A DNA stretch of 64,000 bases from Microplitis mediator. Lineage: Eukaryota; Arthropoda; Insecta; Hymenoptera; Braconidae. Under the pieces are notes generated by a model that was not told where the DNA came from, did no database searches, and saw only the letters and a list, made by a program, of their open reading frames with translations. The stretch spans positions 9,320,385-9,384,384 of the forward strand of contig NC_079973.1 in assembly GCF_029852145.1 (NCBI RefSeq), given 5' to 3'. The position numbers were made by a program, and so were the translations under genes. Positions 45,391-56,700 of this stretch are shown here, one piece after another (position 1 is the stretch's first letter; every line of letters begins with the position of its first letter).

Positions 45391-45410
45391 TGTGTGTGTC
45401 GCAGGGCCAA
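44868..45410. repeat. AACTTCCCGC repeat, two tandem plus copies
   Basis: Copy one (44868-45170) reads AACTTTCCGCTAAGAAAATTG, TTCGGGAAGTTATTGG, GACGTTTTGAGG and GATGATGTCCGAGTG, then a body ending AATCGTTAGGGTGCGAGAC. Copy two (45172-45410) restarts with AACTTCCCGCTAAGAAAATCG and, where copy one has TATGCATGTATG, carries the (TG)n tract, followed by GCAGGGCCAACCGACGCC. The paired TTTTCRAAAATTCGGG / CGATTTTCGAAAATCG blocks form hairpins. Confidence 0.75.
45327..45399. repeat. (TG)n microsatellite inside a dispersed repeat
   Basis: About 73 bases of almost pure TG with two interruptions (TATG). It occupies the position where other family copies show a degenerate TATG tract, so it is a component of the repeat rather than an independent microsatellite. 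The Cys-Val and Thr-His frames across it are artefacts. Confidence 0.9.
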
Positions 45411-46211
45411 CCGACGCCCAGATTTTTTTTTTAATTTTTGTGACAACTGTAATACGATTGTAAGCAAAAAATTATTCAGCAGAAAAGAGTTCTGGATTTA
45501 CTACCTATTTAATCTACAAATTTTACAGAGCCATGATTTTACATCAGAAAATTTACAATAGTAATATTTCTAATTTATTTGATGATGTTTGATTTATTTC
45601 CCTTCACACTTTTCCCAGGCTTAGGACTGGCAGTCAGATATAATTTCTACTGGCGTGTTTAAAAATATCAAAAATTCAATGTTCTTACTACATATAATTA
45701 TTAAATACGCGGCGTTACAATGAGAAATATTGGAAAACAATTGATTACTAAGTTAATATCAATAATTAAATTTTAATGAGTAAAAACTAACTTAGTTATC
45801 ATTTGTTATTGAATATTACCTTCAATATTTTTCATTTTAACGCCATATATTTCATATTAATATGTAGCAAGAAAATTTAGTTACCATCGTATTTCTATAA
45901 CTCGAAGAAAAAAAAAAAAAAAAAACATTCTTAGTGGCCAAGCCGGCCAATTGTCATTATTTCTTAATACTAACATGCAAAAATTAAATTTAGACAAATA
46001 AATATAATATTAAAATTATATAAGTAACATGCAATGACAGAAAAAAACGCTATTCTATAGAAAACCAATTACCAGAACTAATAAACATGAAGCAACCTAT
46101 GGGCAATTTCTCTTTCGATTAATTGGATATTTTTTGTTTCTTACTCTGCGGTTGAGTATCGTCAAGTGAGCTTCTGTTTCTTCGACCTGAATTGGTAGAG
46201 CTGCCGGATGC
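45411..46211. other. spacer with no gene seen
   Basis: AT-rich DNA downstream (3') of the 98-codon minus-strand gene. An A-run lies at about 45908-45926. The part adjoining 46211 (CAGCTC/GGTCGAAGAAACAG on the minus strand) is GC-richer and may be its 3' UTR. Confidence 0.35.
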
Positions 46212-46508
46212 CTAATACAGTTCTTCCATCCATCTACTCCTATTTTGATTAGGGAATTTCCGGATGGGAACTTTCGTGTTCTTTTTTCGCTCTAAAACAC
46301 TAAAATTATATTTATTATTATTATTATTATGTACAGAATTACTTACTTTTGGTTGTTCATAGGTTAATACTAGTGGCTTCAATGGCTGGTCGAATCTCCT
46401 GTAAATCTCTGGAAAATCACGTTCGATTGATTTCCCAGGAGTTGGTGGAGGTTTTGAAATGTCAATGTCGCTATCATCGATGAGCACCGCAGTAAATGAA
46501 ACGTCCAT
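46212..46508 (-). CDS. small acidic/basic protein of unknown function, 98 aa
   Basis: A single-exon frame from ATG at 46508 to TAG at 46212. The N-terminal third is acidic and Pro-rich (VLIDDSDIDISKPPPTPGKS), followed by ERDFPEIYRRFDQPLKPLVL, a run of six Asn codons from an (ATT)n tract, and a basic C-terminus (LERKKNTKVPIRKFPNQNRS) ending RWMEELY. Just before the ATG the minus strand reads TTTTGAATTTCAG, a good acceptor, so an upstream leader exon is likely. A CpG-bearing stretch at 46630-47000 could be its promoter. SKPPPTPGKS looks like a Pro-directed kinase target. I do not recognise the family. The composition and clear promoter context favour a real gene over chance. Confidence 0.6.
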   Translation of the reverse strand: MDVSFTAVLIDDSDIDISKPPPTPGKSIERDFPEIYRRFDQPLKPLVLTYEQPKVSNSVHNNNNNKYNFSVLERKKNTKVPIRKFPNQNRSRWMEELY

Positions 46509-46629
46509 GATAACTTAAATTTCTGAAATTCAAAATATAAACAAAGACGAAAGTATATTACTTCAAATGAAAGGATGTAGTAAAGGTGTCGCTTTGTAAA
46601 CTTTTACAACACTAAATTCACAACGGTTA

Positions 46630-47010
46630 AAACTTTTATAAAAGTAATTTATTTTAGTGGACTAAGACACGTGGCGTTCAAAATAAACTCTAAGAGGTTA
46701 TACTAGCACGACCAATGCGCGTAACGAGACAGTAGATAGTAAAGTTTAACGTCGAAGTGAACTACACGAGAGCTGAATGGACATTAAATGTAATGGCGGC
46801 GTCTTCTACATTGCTAGTCGCGTAAAGCGCCATCTATGCAGGATGGATGCCTGAGTGAATTTTCCTATAGGTTAAAAAGAGGGCCAAGTCGCAGTTATTA
46901 GCTACCAAGTAAGCTGATTGGTCGGCTTAGAGTGGAGTTATTTGGTCTACTGGTTCGGTACTTCGATGGCCTGCCAATGCTCACTACGGCCAATTTATGG
47001 TCGATACGGT
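46630..47010 (-). promoter_or_regulatory. GC-rich region upstream of the 98-aa gene
   Basis: Roughly 380 bases of balanced composition in an AT-rich neighbourhood, with CACGTGGCG (46670), CATTGCTAGTCGCG, GTAAAGCGCCATC and GGTTCGGTACTTCGATGG. No reading frame crosses it. Its position upstream of the minus-strand ORF suits a promoter; no TATA box is apparent. Confidence 0.35.
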
Positions 47011-47274
47011 GCTAATTTGATGCAAATGCAAATGCAGTAGTTGATCATTTAAATTCACGTTCCGTTATTTATTGGATTTATACATTTTCATTTTTCATAT
47101 GTGTTGCACATAAAATTCAGATTCAGGCATTATCCTCTTGGTGGCAATAGTATTTTTGTCTATAATGGATATTGTTTTGTATGGCAAGTAAAGGCACTAT
47201 GAGTATGATGATCCGTTATTGTAACCTATAAATGGCAACGTTTTATTATATTAATGACAATCTGTTGATAAGGA

Positions 47275-48120
47275 TATTCATGGTGAGAGAAAAAAAAATT
47301 TCCGAAAAATGAAAAAAATGAAAGAAAACTCGAAAAAAATTAATTTTTTCATTTTGGTAATGATTACACAAATTAAGAAACAAAACTTGTTCCTTTAATT
47401 GTTTTGTAAAACTTTGAGCAATCGGCCCGAACAAACGGTTCAATGGATTAATCTGAAAATTTCCAGGGTTTTTGGGGGTGCATTAAGCTGTAAAATCACC
47501 TGACAACGTTACCCTTTCCATCAACATTCTTAAAGCAGCGGTTGATTAATTAAAAAACAATAAAAAGTCCATTTTTTGTAGGTTTTTCAAATTGATATTA
47601 AGGATGAAAAAAATTTTTTTTTCTTTAAATCGAAAATGGAGCTTGGGGAAATTTATTTAAGTTTTCAAACTGCTTTTTAAATAACTGTGCGACCATTAGT
47701 TGCTGAAATATCGATAATCAAAGACAAAAAGATCCTTTTCCATTTGAAGGCTGATATCTCAGCAGCAAATTGTCGTACAAAGAAAAAATAAAAAGCAAAT
47801 TGTAGCTGAATAAATTTCCTAAACGAGCCTTGAATCGATTTTTCTGAAAAAAAATTTTCCGGCTCCGTAGACCCAAAAAACAAAACCAAAAAATTTAGAA
47901 AAATTTTGTCTCGAGCTATTTCTTATGATTCGGCTAAAACCGTGGCTCCAAAATTATTCTGCTGGAAGATCTTCAAACTAGCGATTTAAAGCTTCAATTT
48001 GTTTTTTTATTTTTTCGATACGATCATTTTTCACGATAATACAGCCTTCCAAAAATCACTAGAAAATTTATAAAATTTTCTTGTTCCTTTAATTTTTTGG
48101 ATAAGTGTAGAACAAACTAA
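47275..48120. repeat. about 840-bp dispersed repeat, copy 2
   Basis: AAACAAAACTTGTTCCTTTA, GAGCAATCGGCCCGAACAAA, AAGGCTGATATCTCAGCAGC and TTTTCTTGTTCCTTTAATTT run in parallel with 36590-37425. Divergence is moderate and includes many T-run length changes. Confidence 0.7.
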
Positions 48121-48800
48121 AATTATTTATGTATGCAATTAAAATATCGATATCATATATATGTTGGTAATGAAACAGTAGTAAATTTATTCTAATAGGC
48201 AACTGAGCGGTAAGAATTTGGACAGTAAGCGTTTTTTTTTTAAATTACAAAATGTCGTGTTGGCGCTATGTATATGTAATAATCAGCAAAAAACATGTAG
48301 GCAATTCATGCCTTCCCACTGAAATATTCTAAGTCAATTTTGGTTATGAGATGAGCATTGGAGGTTTATACTTTTATAATTTACAAATTTTAGTCTCATA
48401 TGACCATTACAATAAGTTTATATGTGAATGTTGACGGCTATTTAATAATTTGTTTTTGGTTTGATGTTTATATATTTAATTTTATTGACCGAATTAATTC
48501 AATGCACAAAAGTAGACCAGATAGAATTTTGAACTCAAGAGAAAGTGAATACCGACCGAAAACGTATTTATTTTTAATTCATCCGGATTCATTCCATTTT
48601 GTTAAAAGAGTTCAATCCATAATTAATAATTATTTTTAATTTTATCTAACGAGGTGTTTGAAGCCTAATTGTCAGTTTAAAAATATTACCGTTCAGAATT
48701 TAATGAAATTTTACATATCAGTGGATGATTATAAGAAAAAAATCGAACTAATTTTTATAAAGAGCTACAGAGTACCCTAGGGTGATTTAAAAAAACCAAC
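48121..48800. other. spacer with no supported gene
   Basis: Contains a 79-codon plus-strand frame (48400-48639) without recognisable motif or splice context; not called. Otherwise AT-rich. Confidence 0.3.
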
Positions 48801-48985
48801 CAGATGAGATCTGATCAGGCACGAGTCTCTCAGGCTTATAATTGACAAAATAAATGACTGGGTGAATTCAGGCCTGATCAGACATGAACAGGTATGAACC
48901 TTCAGACCTGATCAGACATAAATCAAACAGGTACGATCAGGTCTGAAGACTTATGCCTGTTCATGTCTGATCATTTTTTCCCGAG
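48801..48985. repeat. array of CTGATCAG words
   Basis: AGATCTGATCAGGC, AGGCCTGATCAGACATGAAC, AGACCTGATCAGACATAAA, CGATCAGGTCTGA and CTGTTCATGTCTGATCA recur in both orientations. The array ends in ATTTTTTCCCGAG. The palindromic core TGATCA lets most pairs form hairpins. First of three contiguous word-arrays extending to 49780. Confidence 0.6.
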
Positions 48986-49000
48986 TTTTGTGCTAGTTTT

Positions 49001-49165
49001 CAAATAACACAATAAATGTGTGTTACATTCCAGATTTTCTGATCATCATTTAACATAAAAAATCTGTGAAAGTGAAATAACACAAACGGTTTGTGTTGAA
49101 TTAAAACAGATTTCTGTGTTAAAAATCAACACGAAAAATTTAACCAAATAACTTTTTAACACAAA
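49001..49165. repeat. array of AACACA/TGTGTT words
   Basis: AATAACACAATAAATGTGTG, AATAACACAAACGGTTTGTG, CTGTGTTAAAAATCAACACG and TTTTTAACACAAATACACA follow within 165 bases. ATAACACAAACGGTTTGTGTT forms a hairpin. It directly follows the CTGATCAG array. Confidence 0.55.
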
Positions 49166-49184
49166 TACACAAAATTTATAACTG

Positions 49185-49780
49185 TACATGGATTTCTACG
49201 CAGATTTTTACGAAGATTTCCTATGGAAATCTGCACCATGTAAAAATTTATATCGGAATCTTGTGTGGATTAGAAATTAGGAAAATTAACAAAAAGCGCC
49301 ACCTTATTGATACTCATACCATAAAAAGCATTTGTGTTTTTATAAACTTTTCTAGAGTGCAATACCTTGATACGATTCCTAATTTTAGTGTTTTATTAAA
49401 ATTATTTGTGATTCCTAAAAAGATGTAATACTGAGTTAATTAATAAATCAATGACTTATTACAGATACTGATAAAAACCATCAATTAATTAATGTTTTGT
49501 TAAAAAGTATCCTGCCAATAGAATATTAATCTACTGTTCTTTTATTCATAGACGCGTATAATAGACGATAGACATAGAAATCCAGATACTCCGGATTCTA
49601 TAGAAATTACTTATATAGAAACCCAGATTCTTATATGAATTTCCTATATGGGAATCTAGATACCCATGGGTTTCTACATTGGTTTTTATATAAATCCCAT
49701 ACACTCCTATAAATCCCTACTTCCCTGTATGGATTCTTATGGGCTCCCATGCAATTCCACATGGATTTTTTTGATCGGGT
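49185..49780. repeat. element of GGATTTCTA/TAGAAATCC words
   Basis: TACATGGATTTCTACGCAGA, CCTATGGAAATCTGC, TAGAAATCCAGATACTCCGG, TATATAGAAACCCAGATTC, CCATGGGTTTCTACATTGG and CACATGGATTTTTTTGATCG show the word and its complement over both ends of the unit, with an unrelated AT-rich middle (49260-49540). It probably represents an element with word-rich termini. Confidence 0.55.
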
Positions 49781-50732
49781 AATAAAGTTTATTATTTACA
49801 CAATGAAAAATAAATTAAATTAGGCTTTTAAAAAAGTAATAACACACAGACATATGTTATTTATCTTGTAAAAATAGTATGCGTTTGAATTAATTGACAA
49901 TTGAAACCGGCTTTTATTTTTAAAATTAAACCAAATCATTAGAATATTTAGTTATTATAAACTGCTCACATTTGTTTGAAAAAATTAAAATGTTCATGTG
50001 CATACTCCCTTAAAATGAATAAGTGAATATTCGCTATTCATAGTGAGGTCGTAGTTATTCATTTTAAAATGTTTTGTTGTCACAAAATGAAAAAAATAAA
50101 TGTTTTTTAATAATAATTAAGAAAAATCAGGATATTTTTCTTTAAAGTTACAACGTCGATTCCGGTGACACACATAAATAGAAGTGCGTTAACGGTATTC
50201 TACCAAGTGACCTACTCTTCATGGTTTTCTTTCTCTCTTTACAAAGTATTTAAAATCATTAATATATAGCCTTTCTCTATCTTTCTTCTCGCCTTTCCAC
50301 GACCAAGTAAGTGTGCACGAACACCGTTTCACTTGAAGGCTTCAAGACAAAGTCAATGTCTGGTATTGCGTATACTTTTTCCACTATAGAACTTTTTTTT
50401 ATCTTCTTCGTATCATTTGTTTCTCACCTTTTCTATCCTCACACTCTCAAGCATCAAATTATACCAGCAGTAATGAAAGCGCCCTCACCAGATGAAGAGG
50501 TGCTTCTGCTAGCACAGCGATATTTAATAGTAGCTTTATTTGATAACACGCTAAACATCAGCACTTGTCAAAAGTCAAATTAGATACCTTATTTTTGGCA
50601 TTAAATCATTGTAATTAAATTAAGCATCACAAATAATATGTTTATTGAAGGAATTTAATCATCAGTTTCTGTTTTTCTTTTTTTTTTTATTTTTATAAAC
50701 CATTGTGGATTTTCTGTTATTAATAAAAAGTT
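49781..50732. promoter_or_regulatory. upstream region of the Spatzle-like gene
   Basis: About 950 bases before the signal-peptide exon. A GC-richer stretch at 50150-50530, with many TTTCTC pyrimidine tracts, probably contains the transcription start and leader exon; ACCAAGTAAGTGT at 50303 is a usable donor. A hairpin TGAATAAGTGAATATTCGC against ATTCATAGTGAGG... lies near 50015-50070. The 90-codon frame here lacks recognisable content. Confidence 0.35.
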
Positions 50733-53700
50733 ATGAGTGCATTGAGTTTATTTATTCTACAGGTAAGTAGTATTTAAATTTTATTGTAATTAAATTTTTC
50801 TGCGCTCGATATACGATATATGGTTGGAATATCACTGTAAATTTTAAACTCAAAATTATTAATACTATGATTAAAATTCGTTATTGTTTTTCATCGTTTT
50901 GTTTTTACAAATAAAAAAAAATAATCTATACATAAAATATTCAACGATTAGTGGGAAAATCATCATAATAATTTATACTTATTATTGTTCAGAGGAGTTT
51001 AAAACAGACTATCGTTTTCTGAAAAACAAAAATAAATTCCTAGCTTTCTGATAAAGATCAAAATAAAATACTAAATTGTAAAATCACGAAAAATAAATTT
51101 CCTCATTTTTATCGTAAGTGCCATAGCTTTTTTTTAAAGCTTCCAACTAAAAAATGGAAATTAAAAAAAAAAAAAGATTTACTATACCAAGCAAATCATA
51201 TCTCCTTATTTACTTAGAAACAATCTTGGACAATACTCGTCACGTTTATGTCCAACGACTTTCAACTGCCATTACCATATAGAAATTTGATTAATTAATT
51301 AAAAAAATAAGAGCACTCATCCAAAAAAGGACAACGTAGTTACAATTTTGTTAGGACACAGACTAAAAAAAATGAGTTATAGTTTTTTAGAACTTGCTGC
51401 TTAACGAAAATTGTTAAATAAATTTTAGACTTAAAAATTTGAAATGCCCAATAATAATCTTGACATAAAGACTTTACTGGAATTTATGTTTATCAAATTA
51501 TGCTTAACTATAAATTAATGACAGCTATGAGTAGTGTTTTGAACTTTCCGATAAGCAAGTTGAAAATTTTCAAAAAAAAAAAAAAAAAAAGGAAGTTATT
51601 GGTTTCAGTTCAATTCTCAAAAATCAAGTTTTGAACTAATTTCGACGTTTTGAGGTCGTAGAAAGCTATTCTAATTATTTTCAAGACATAACTTTTTTCG
51701 AGCCCGAAAATTAATTCCCAATATTATTTTTGAGATCAAGGAGCTCGAAAACAGTGAAATGTTTTGGGGCTGGCCCACAGGGTTAACAGTTTTCTATATT
51801 TTTCCAGATATAATCGAATGACATTGAATACTAATCATTTTCCTGTTACTGCCTCGGTTATTTTATTGTACTATATTTTTCATTGTACGTCTCTTGAAAC
51901 ATTTTAAATGCAGAAATAGCTATTTTATATTCTATAACTTTAAAATCTAAACAAACCTTTAGGGCTGCCCGATTTCAAAACATAGTAACTGACATAAATA
52001 AAATTTTTGAAATATGTATTGAAAAATAAACTTAAATTATATTCATTCATTTTTCGCCGACTTACAGCTATTTGTTTATAAAATTTCGCGCTCCGTTCGT
52101 CAATTTGTAATTAAAAAATTAACATATAAGACATACGTCCCAGCGATATGGATTATTATGTAAGATGATCAGCTTAATATCGATCTGTCACAGACATCTA
52201 ACGTCCAAAATTTAAATGAAAATTAACATTCAATGACATCTTGCGGTAGAATTTAAAACTTATGAACTGTACATTTTTATTTATCATTTGAGTGATCTAA
52301 CTTTGTCATATTTAATTTTTAGACAAATAATTTAGATATATTTTTTATCGAAAGTAGAATTAAAAATTGGAAAAGGATACTTTGAATGTTCCTTTTTGCA
52401 TTGATTCTAAGCTTTTACGTCACTAGCATCGTGAGATATTTGTACAAGGGATTTTATGTGGGGTCATAGGGTCTCTCTCTCGCACCTAGTTCAACGGGCC
52501 AAAATTATCAGATTTCATGATTTTTTTTTTGTTTTTTTACTGATGAAAGTTTGAATCACATTAATCTAGACACTTTTCTGAATACACCTGCAAACTTTCA
52601 GAATTTTTGGTCCATTAACTTCGCCAAAAAATGTGTCAATAAGATATTATGCTCAATCGGTAATGAAAACTATACCACATCTTCAATCTTTTACTTTCAA
52701 GTAAACAGTGAGAACGGTTATCAGATAATTTTGTCCAAGGTTTTCTCTAAAATAAAAGCTCTAAATGCAAAATAAAGACATAGACCCGATGCTTTACTCT
52801 ATGAACTAGCAAAGTGCACTTCAATTTTTTGATAACTTCCATTTGTTTACGAGAAAAACTTGAACAAAGTTCCCATTTACTGTACGAGTGCAACAAAGAT
52901 AGTACTGTTCATCCCCTTGAGTGCGAATAGAGAAACAAATAAAAACGCGTCTCAGTACTCCGTTTTGACCGACCCCTCTCCTATCCTTATTCAATCTAAA
53001 AACTTTTGTTCATGAAATAGGGTAGGGTATTCTTTGACTCGTCGGCTTACGAAATTGAGAAATATTTTTTAAAGTCGTAAAAGTTATTAATTTTGTGAAC
53101 CAGCACTGGTACTTTTATCACTTTGAACTAAAAAGTATTTTTTCTTTGCAATAAAGATTACAGAATACAATGAAATAGAATTAAGAAAAAAAAAAGTTTT
53201 AAAACGATTCATTTATAATAAAAATTTTTGGGCCACTTGAGGGACCGATATGAAGGTCAAGAAGAGCGGAAAAGTGTTGATAAGAGTAATAGCGAGCTTT
53301 AGAGACTTCTAAAAATGCCGCGATCGATTTGCTCAGTTGAATCGTAAGCCACTCCGTTACACATTATATTTTTTTAGTGTTTTTTAATTTGAAAAAATTC
53401 ACAAATATTGAATAGAAAGCTCTAAAAATATTCTAAAACCAATGAAAAAGAAAATAAATAATTCATTTCATCTCAGTCAAAAAATATACACGGAAAAAAA
53501 AGGGTTTAAAAATCCATGAATTTTTGTTATGCTGTAGACCAAACTTGAAACAGGAAGTTGAGTTGCCAGAAAATTATTATGCTACACTATATACAAAAAA
53601 TGTTATACACTTCAAAATTATTGATAAATTGTAATTAATATTATTTGTCTAAATTAGGAATTATAGTAGAAAATAAAAAATTTTTAGAGGCTCTCAATAA

Positions 53701-56700
53701 TAATTATTGTGCAGCATAGAAATTTTTCGAAGACTCAACTTCCTGTTTTAAGTTTGGTTGACAGCATAATAAAAATTTTTACATTTTTTGTCTACATTTT
53801 TCTTTGTGTGCCAATATCATAAAATATAACTATATAAATATTCTGGATATTTTTAAGTATTTGACACCCTATTTATGTTAACGACATTATTTCAGATGGT
53901 GATTACACCATTTGCTGTATCTCAATTTTCGGAATCTAGTTATTCGAACTCATTTGGATATGATGCTTCATCATCATGTAGCAAGCCGTTTACAAGAAAT
54001 TCAAAAGTATATTTTGAAAAACTTCCATGTGATTTTCAAAGTCAAAATTGGTGTACCGTAGCTGGAAAATATTACCCATGGTATGATTTATGTTCATCTA
54101 TAATTATTGAGCTTTTTAAATACTCATAAATAACTTTTTACTGTAAAGATTTAAAATTTTCTAAGAACTAGCTTATACTTCCAGTAATATTTTAAACTCT
54201 ATCATTTTTAACACATGACAACAAAATACGAGTTCCTACATAGAGAGAATTATATAATAAATTATACTCTACAATTGTGAGTAAACTAGGGCCAGAAAAA
54301 ATAATTACTTTTCTGTTACCAATAAATACGTTTGAGTGAATTATGTTCGTAGAAAAGTAAATAAGATTAAGTATAGCAGAAGCATATTTTACAATACCTA
54401 TAGTGATAGTAAAATATGCTTTGTTACATAAATTGTAATGTAAATAAGTAGTCATCAATTCTTATCATAAAAATTAAGTTGTTCGCAGAATTGAGAAAAA
54501 GTAAAGTCATTTTCAATATCATGATGATTCATTAAGTATTTATAAAGCTCCCGTAAAAAAGTGGATTAGATCTACGTAGATCTAATATGTACCTGAAAAT
54601 CGGAACGTTTTTCACGAAGCGAAAATGAATAAAATGAAATAAAAAGTAAAAAATCTACTGGATCTAGATTTCCGAAATGTTTCGCACGTCAGCCGAAAAT
54701 AGCAGACCACTCCCAACTACCCTTTAACTCACTTTTAGAGTCAAATTATTTTCATTTTCGTTGCGTGAAAAACATTACGATCTTCAGGTACATGATCTAA
54801 TTCATTTCATTTTGGAGATCTGCGTATATTTATGTAGATCCAAATAGATTCACGTAGATGGACCTATCCTGGTCCACGTAGACACACTTTTTTATGCATC
54901 ATTGGATTTCGGTAGATTGACATAGATCTATGTAGATCTAATTATGCATAAAAAAGTGTATCTACGTATACCTCAGTAGATCTAATTCATTTCTTCACAG
55001 AATATTAAAATTTTTATTGGTAAATCATATTATATTATATAAATTATTAATAAAGGATAAATATACGATTTGACAAAAAAAAATTGAATTAACTTAAGAT
55101 TAATTATACTTAGGCATGCTGTTAAACGATTTGTCCAAGAAAATCAAGGCTTAATGAGACGGATGTATGGCGATGAAAAACATATTATTGTTCTGAAAAG
55201 TGAACTAGAAAAAAATGATATTGACTTTGAATTTGATGATCGATATCAAAAACACTTTAATAGCCCTCGGTAATTATTTAGATAACAAAAAATGAATGAT
55301 AACTTTATTCTTAACCTAATCAAATAATGAAGTTTTATAACTATTTCAGCGGCTTTTTACATGACAATGATTACAATCACGAAGAAAATGATCATAAAAT
55401 TCCTAGATATAAAAATCAAGAAACTAAATTTATGGAGAAACTACCGAAGTTTCGTGATTTCACAAAATTGCATCCGCAATTTACCGTAACACCCACCTAT
55501 ACGTCTACTAAAACAGTTTCATCGAAGGAAAACCTTTTTAATATAAGTTCAAATCTTTCAACTAAATTATTTAAAGCTACAGTTATGGATAAATCAACTG
55601 AAGAGTTACAAAAAAATGACTCAATTAAAACCAATGAAAATAAAAAAAATGTAAATTCAAATGCAACAGTATTATTATCAGATTTAGCTCGAGTTCAAAA
55701 TTCTAGTGTGCATGGAACCTCAGATCTTTCGTCAACAACAGAAAATAATTTATTAAATTTAACAACAATCAACCCGTTCAGTACAGAAGCGACGGAAAAA
55801 ACAACTTCGGATCCTGAAAGCTTCCCTCATACTTCAACGACAAAAAGTGATCAAATTGTTCCGATTACTGAGAGGAATGATAAAGACGAAATGTTAACAA
55901 ATGAACAAAATCAGCAATCGTTCAAACCACATCCAGATCATAATTTATCGGAAAATAAGCCTAATAATCCGAATATAGAAGGTCAATTATTTCAGGATGC
56001 AACAAAAGAACAAACTGAACGTCCAGTTCTCAAACTTCGAGGAATGTATGTACCCATTGAATTTTAATTTGAATATTAATATTTAATTATTTCATACTTT
56101 TATAAGTTTAAAAATTATTATTAAAATAATGTCCATTAATTATAGAAATGCATGTCCAGTGAAAGAAGAAGTTGTTGCACCATTTTGGGCAAATAATACA
56201 CGTGGAGAAGTTTTAGCTCTTTTAAATTTATATCCTTTCGAGCAATATGTTCATTGGGAAAAATGCACGTAAGTAAAATTTTGAAAGATATGATAATTAA
56301 ATTTAAGGATTGTCTCGTCATTAAGTACATATATTAGAGTAGACAATTTAGTAGCAACTATATTTTTTTTCGTTCCCGTCTCAAAATTTTCCAGTAATAC
56401 ACAAGAACAACAAATCTGAAAAACGGTTGACCCTGTGGACCAACCCCAAAACTTCTCACTCATTTTTGAGTTCTTTGAGATCAAAAAATGGTTATTTTGT
56501 TGTTCAACCAAAAATAAATACATGTAATAAAAAAAAATTAACTTGTGTCATACGATATTTTTGAATCGATTTGAACGTACTTGGCGGCAATCGAAAGAGC
56601 TCGTTAAGACTTGGAACTGATTACATTTGGACTTTTGAGGCAAATCGGGCATGTAGTTTATGACTTGTACAATATATGCTTGGAGTTTACATCCTCCAAA

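Noticed and set aside
45279..45561. Cys-Val and Thr-His repeat proteins on the two strands
   Set aside because: They are translations of the (TG)n microsatellite at 45327-45399 and have no gene context.
48400..48639. 79-codon plus-strand frame
   Set aside because: No domain, no splice context and composition of random AT-rich sequence.
50311..50583. 90-codon frame upstream of the Spatzle-like gene
   Set aside because: It overlaps the probable leader and promoter region; no motif and no clean junction to exon 1.
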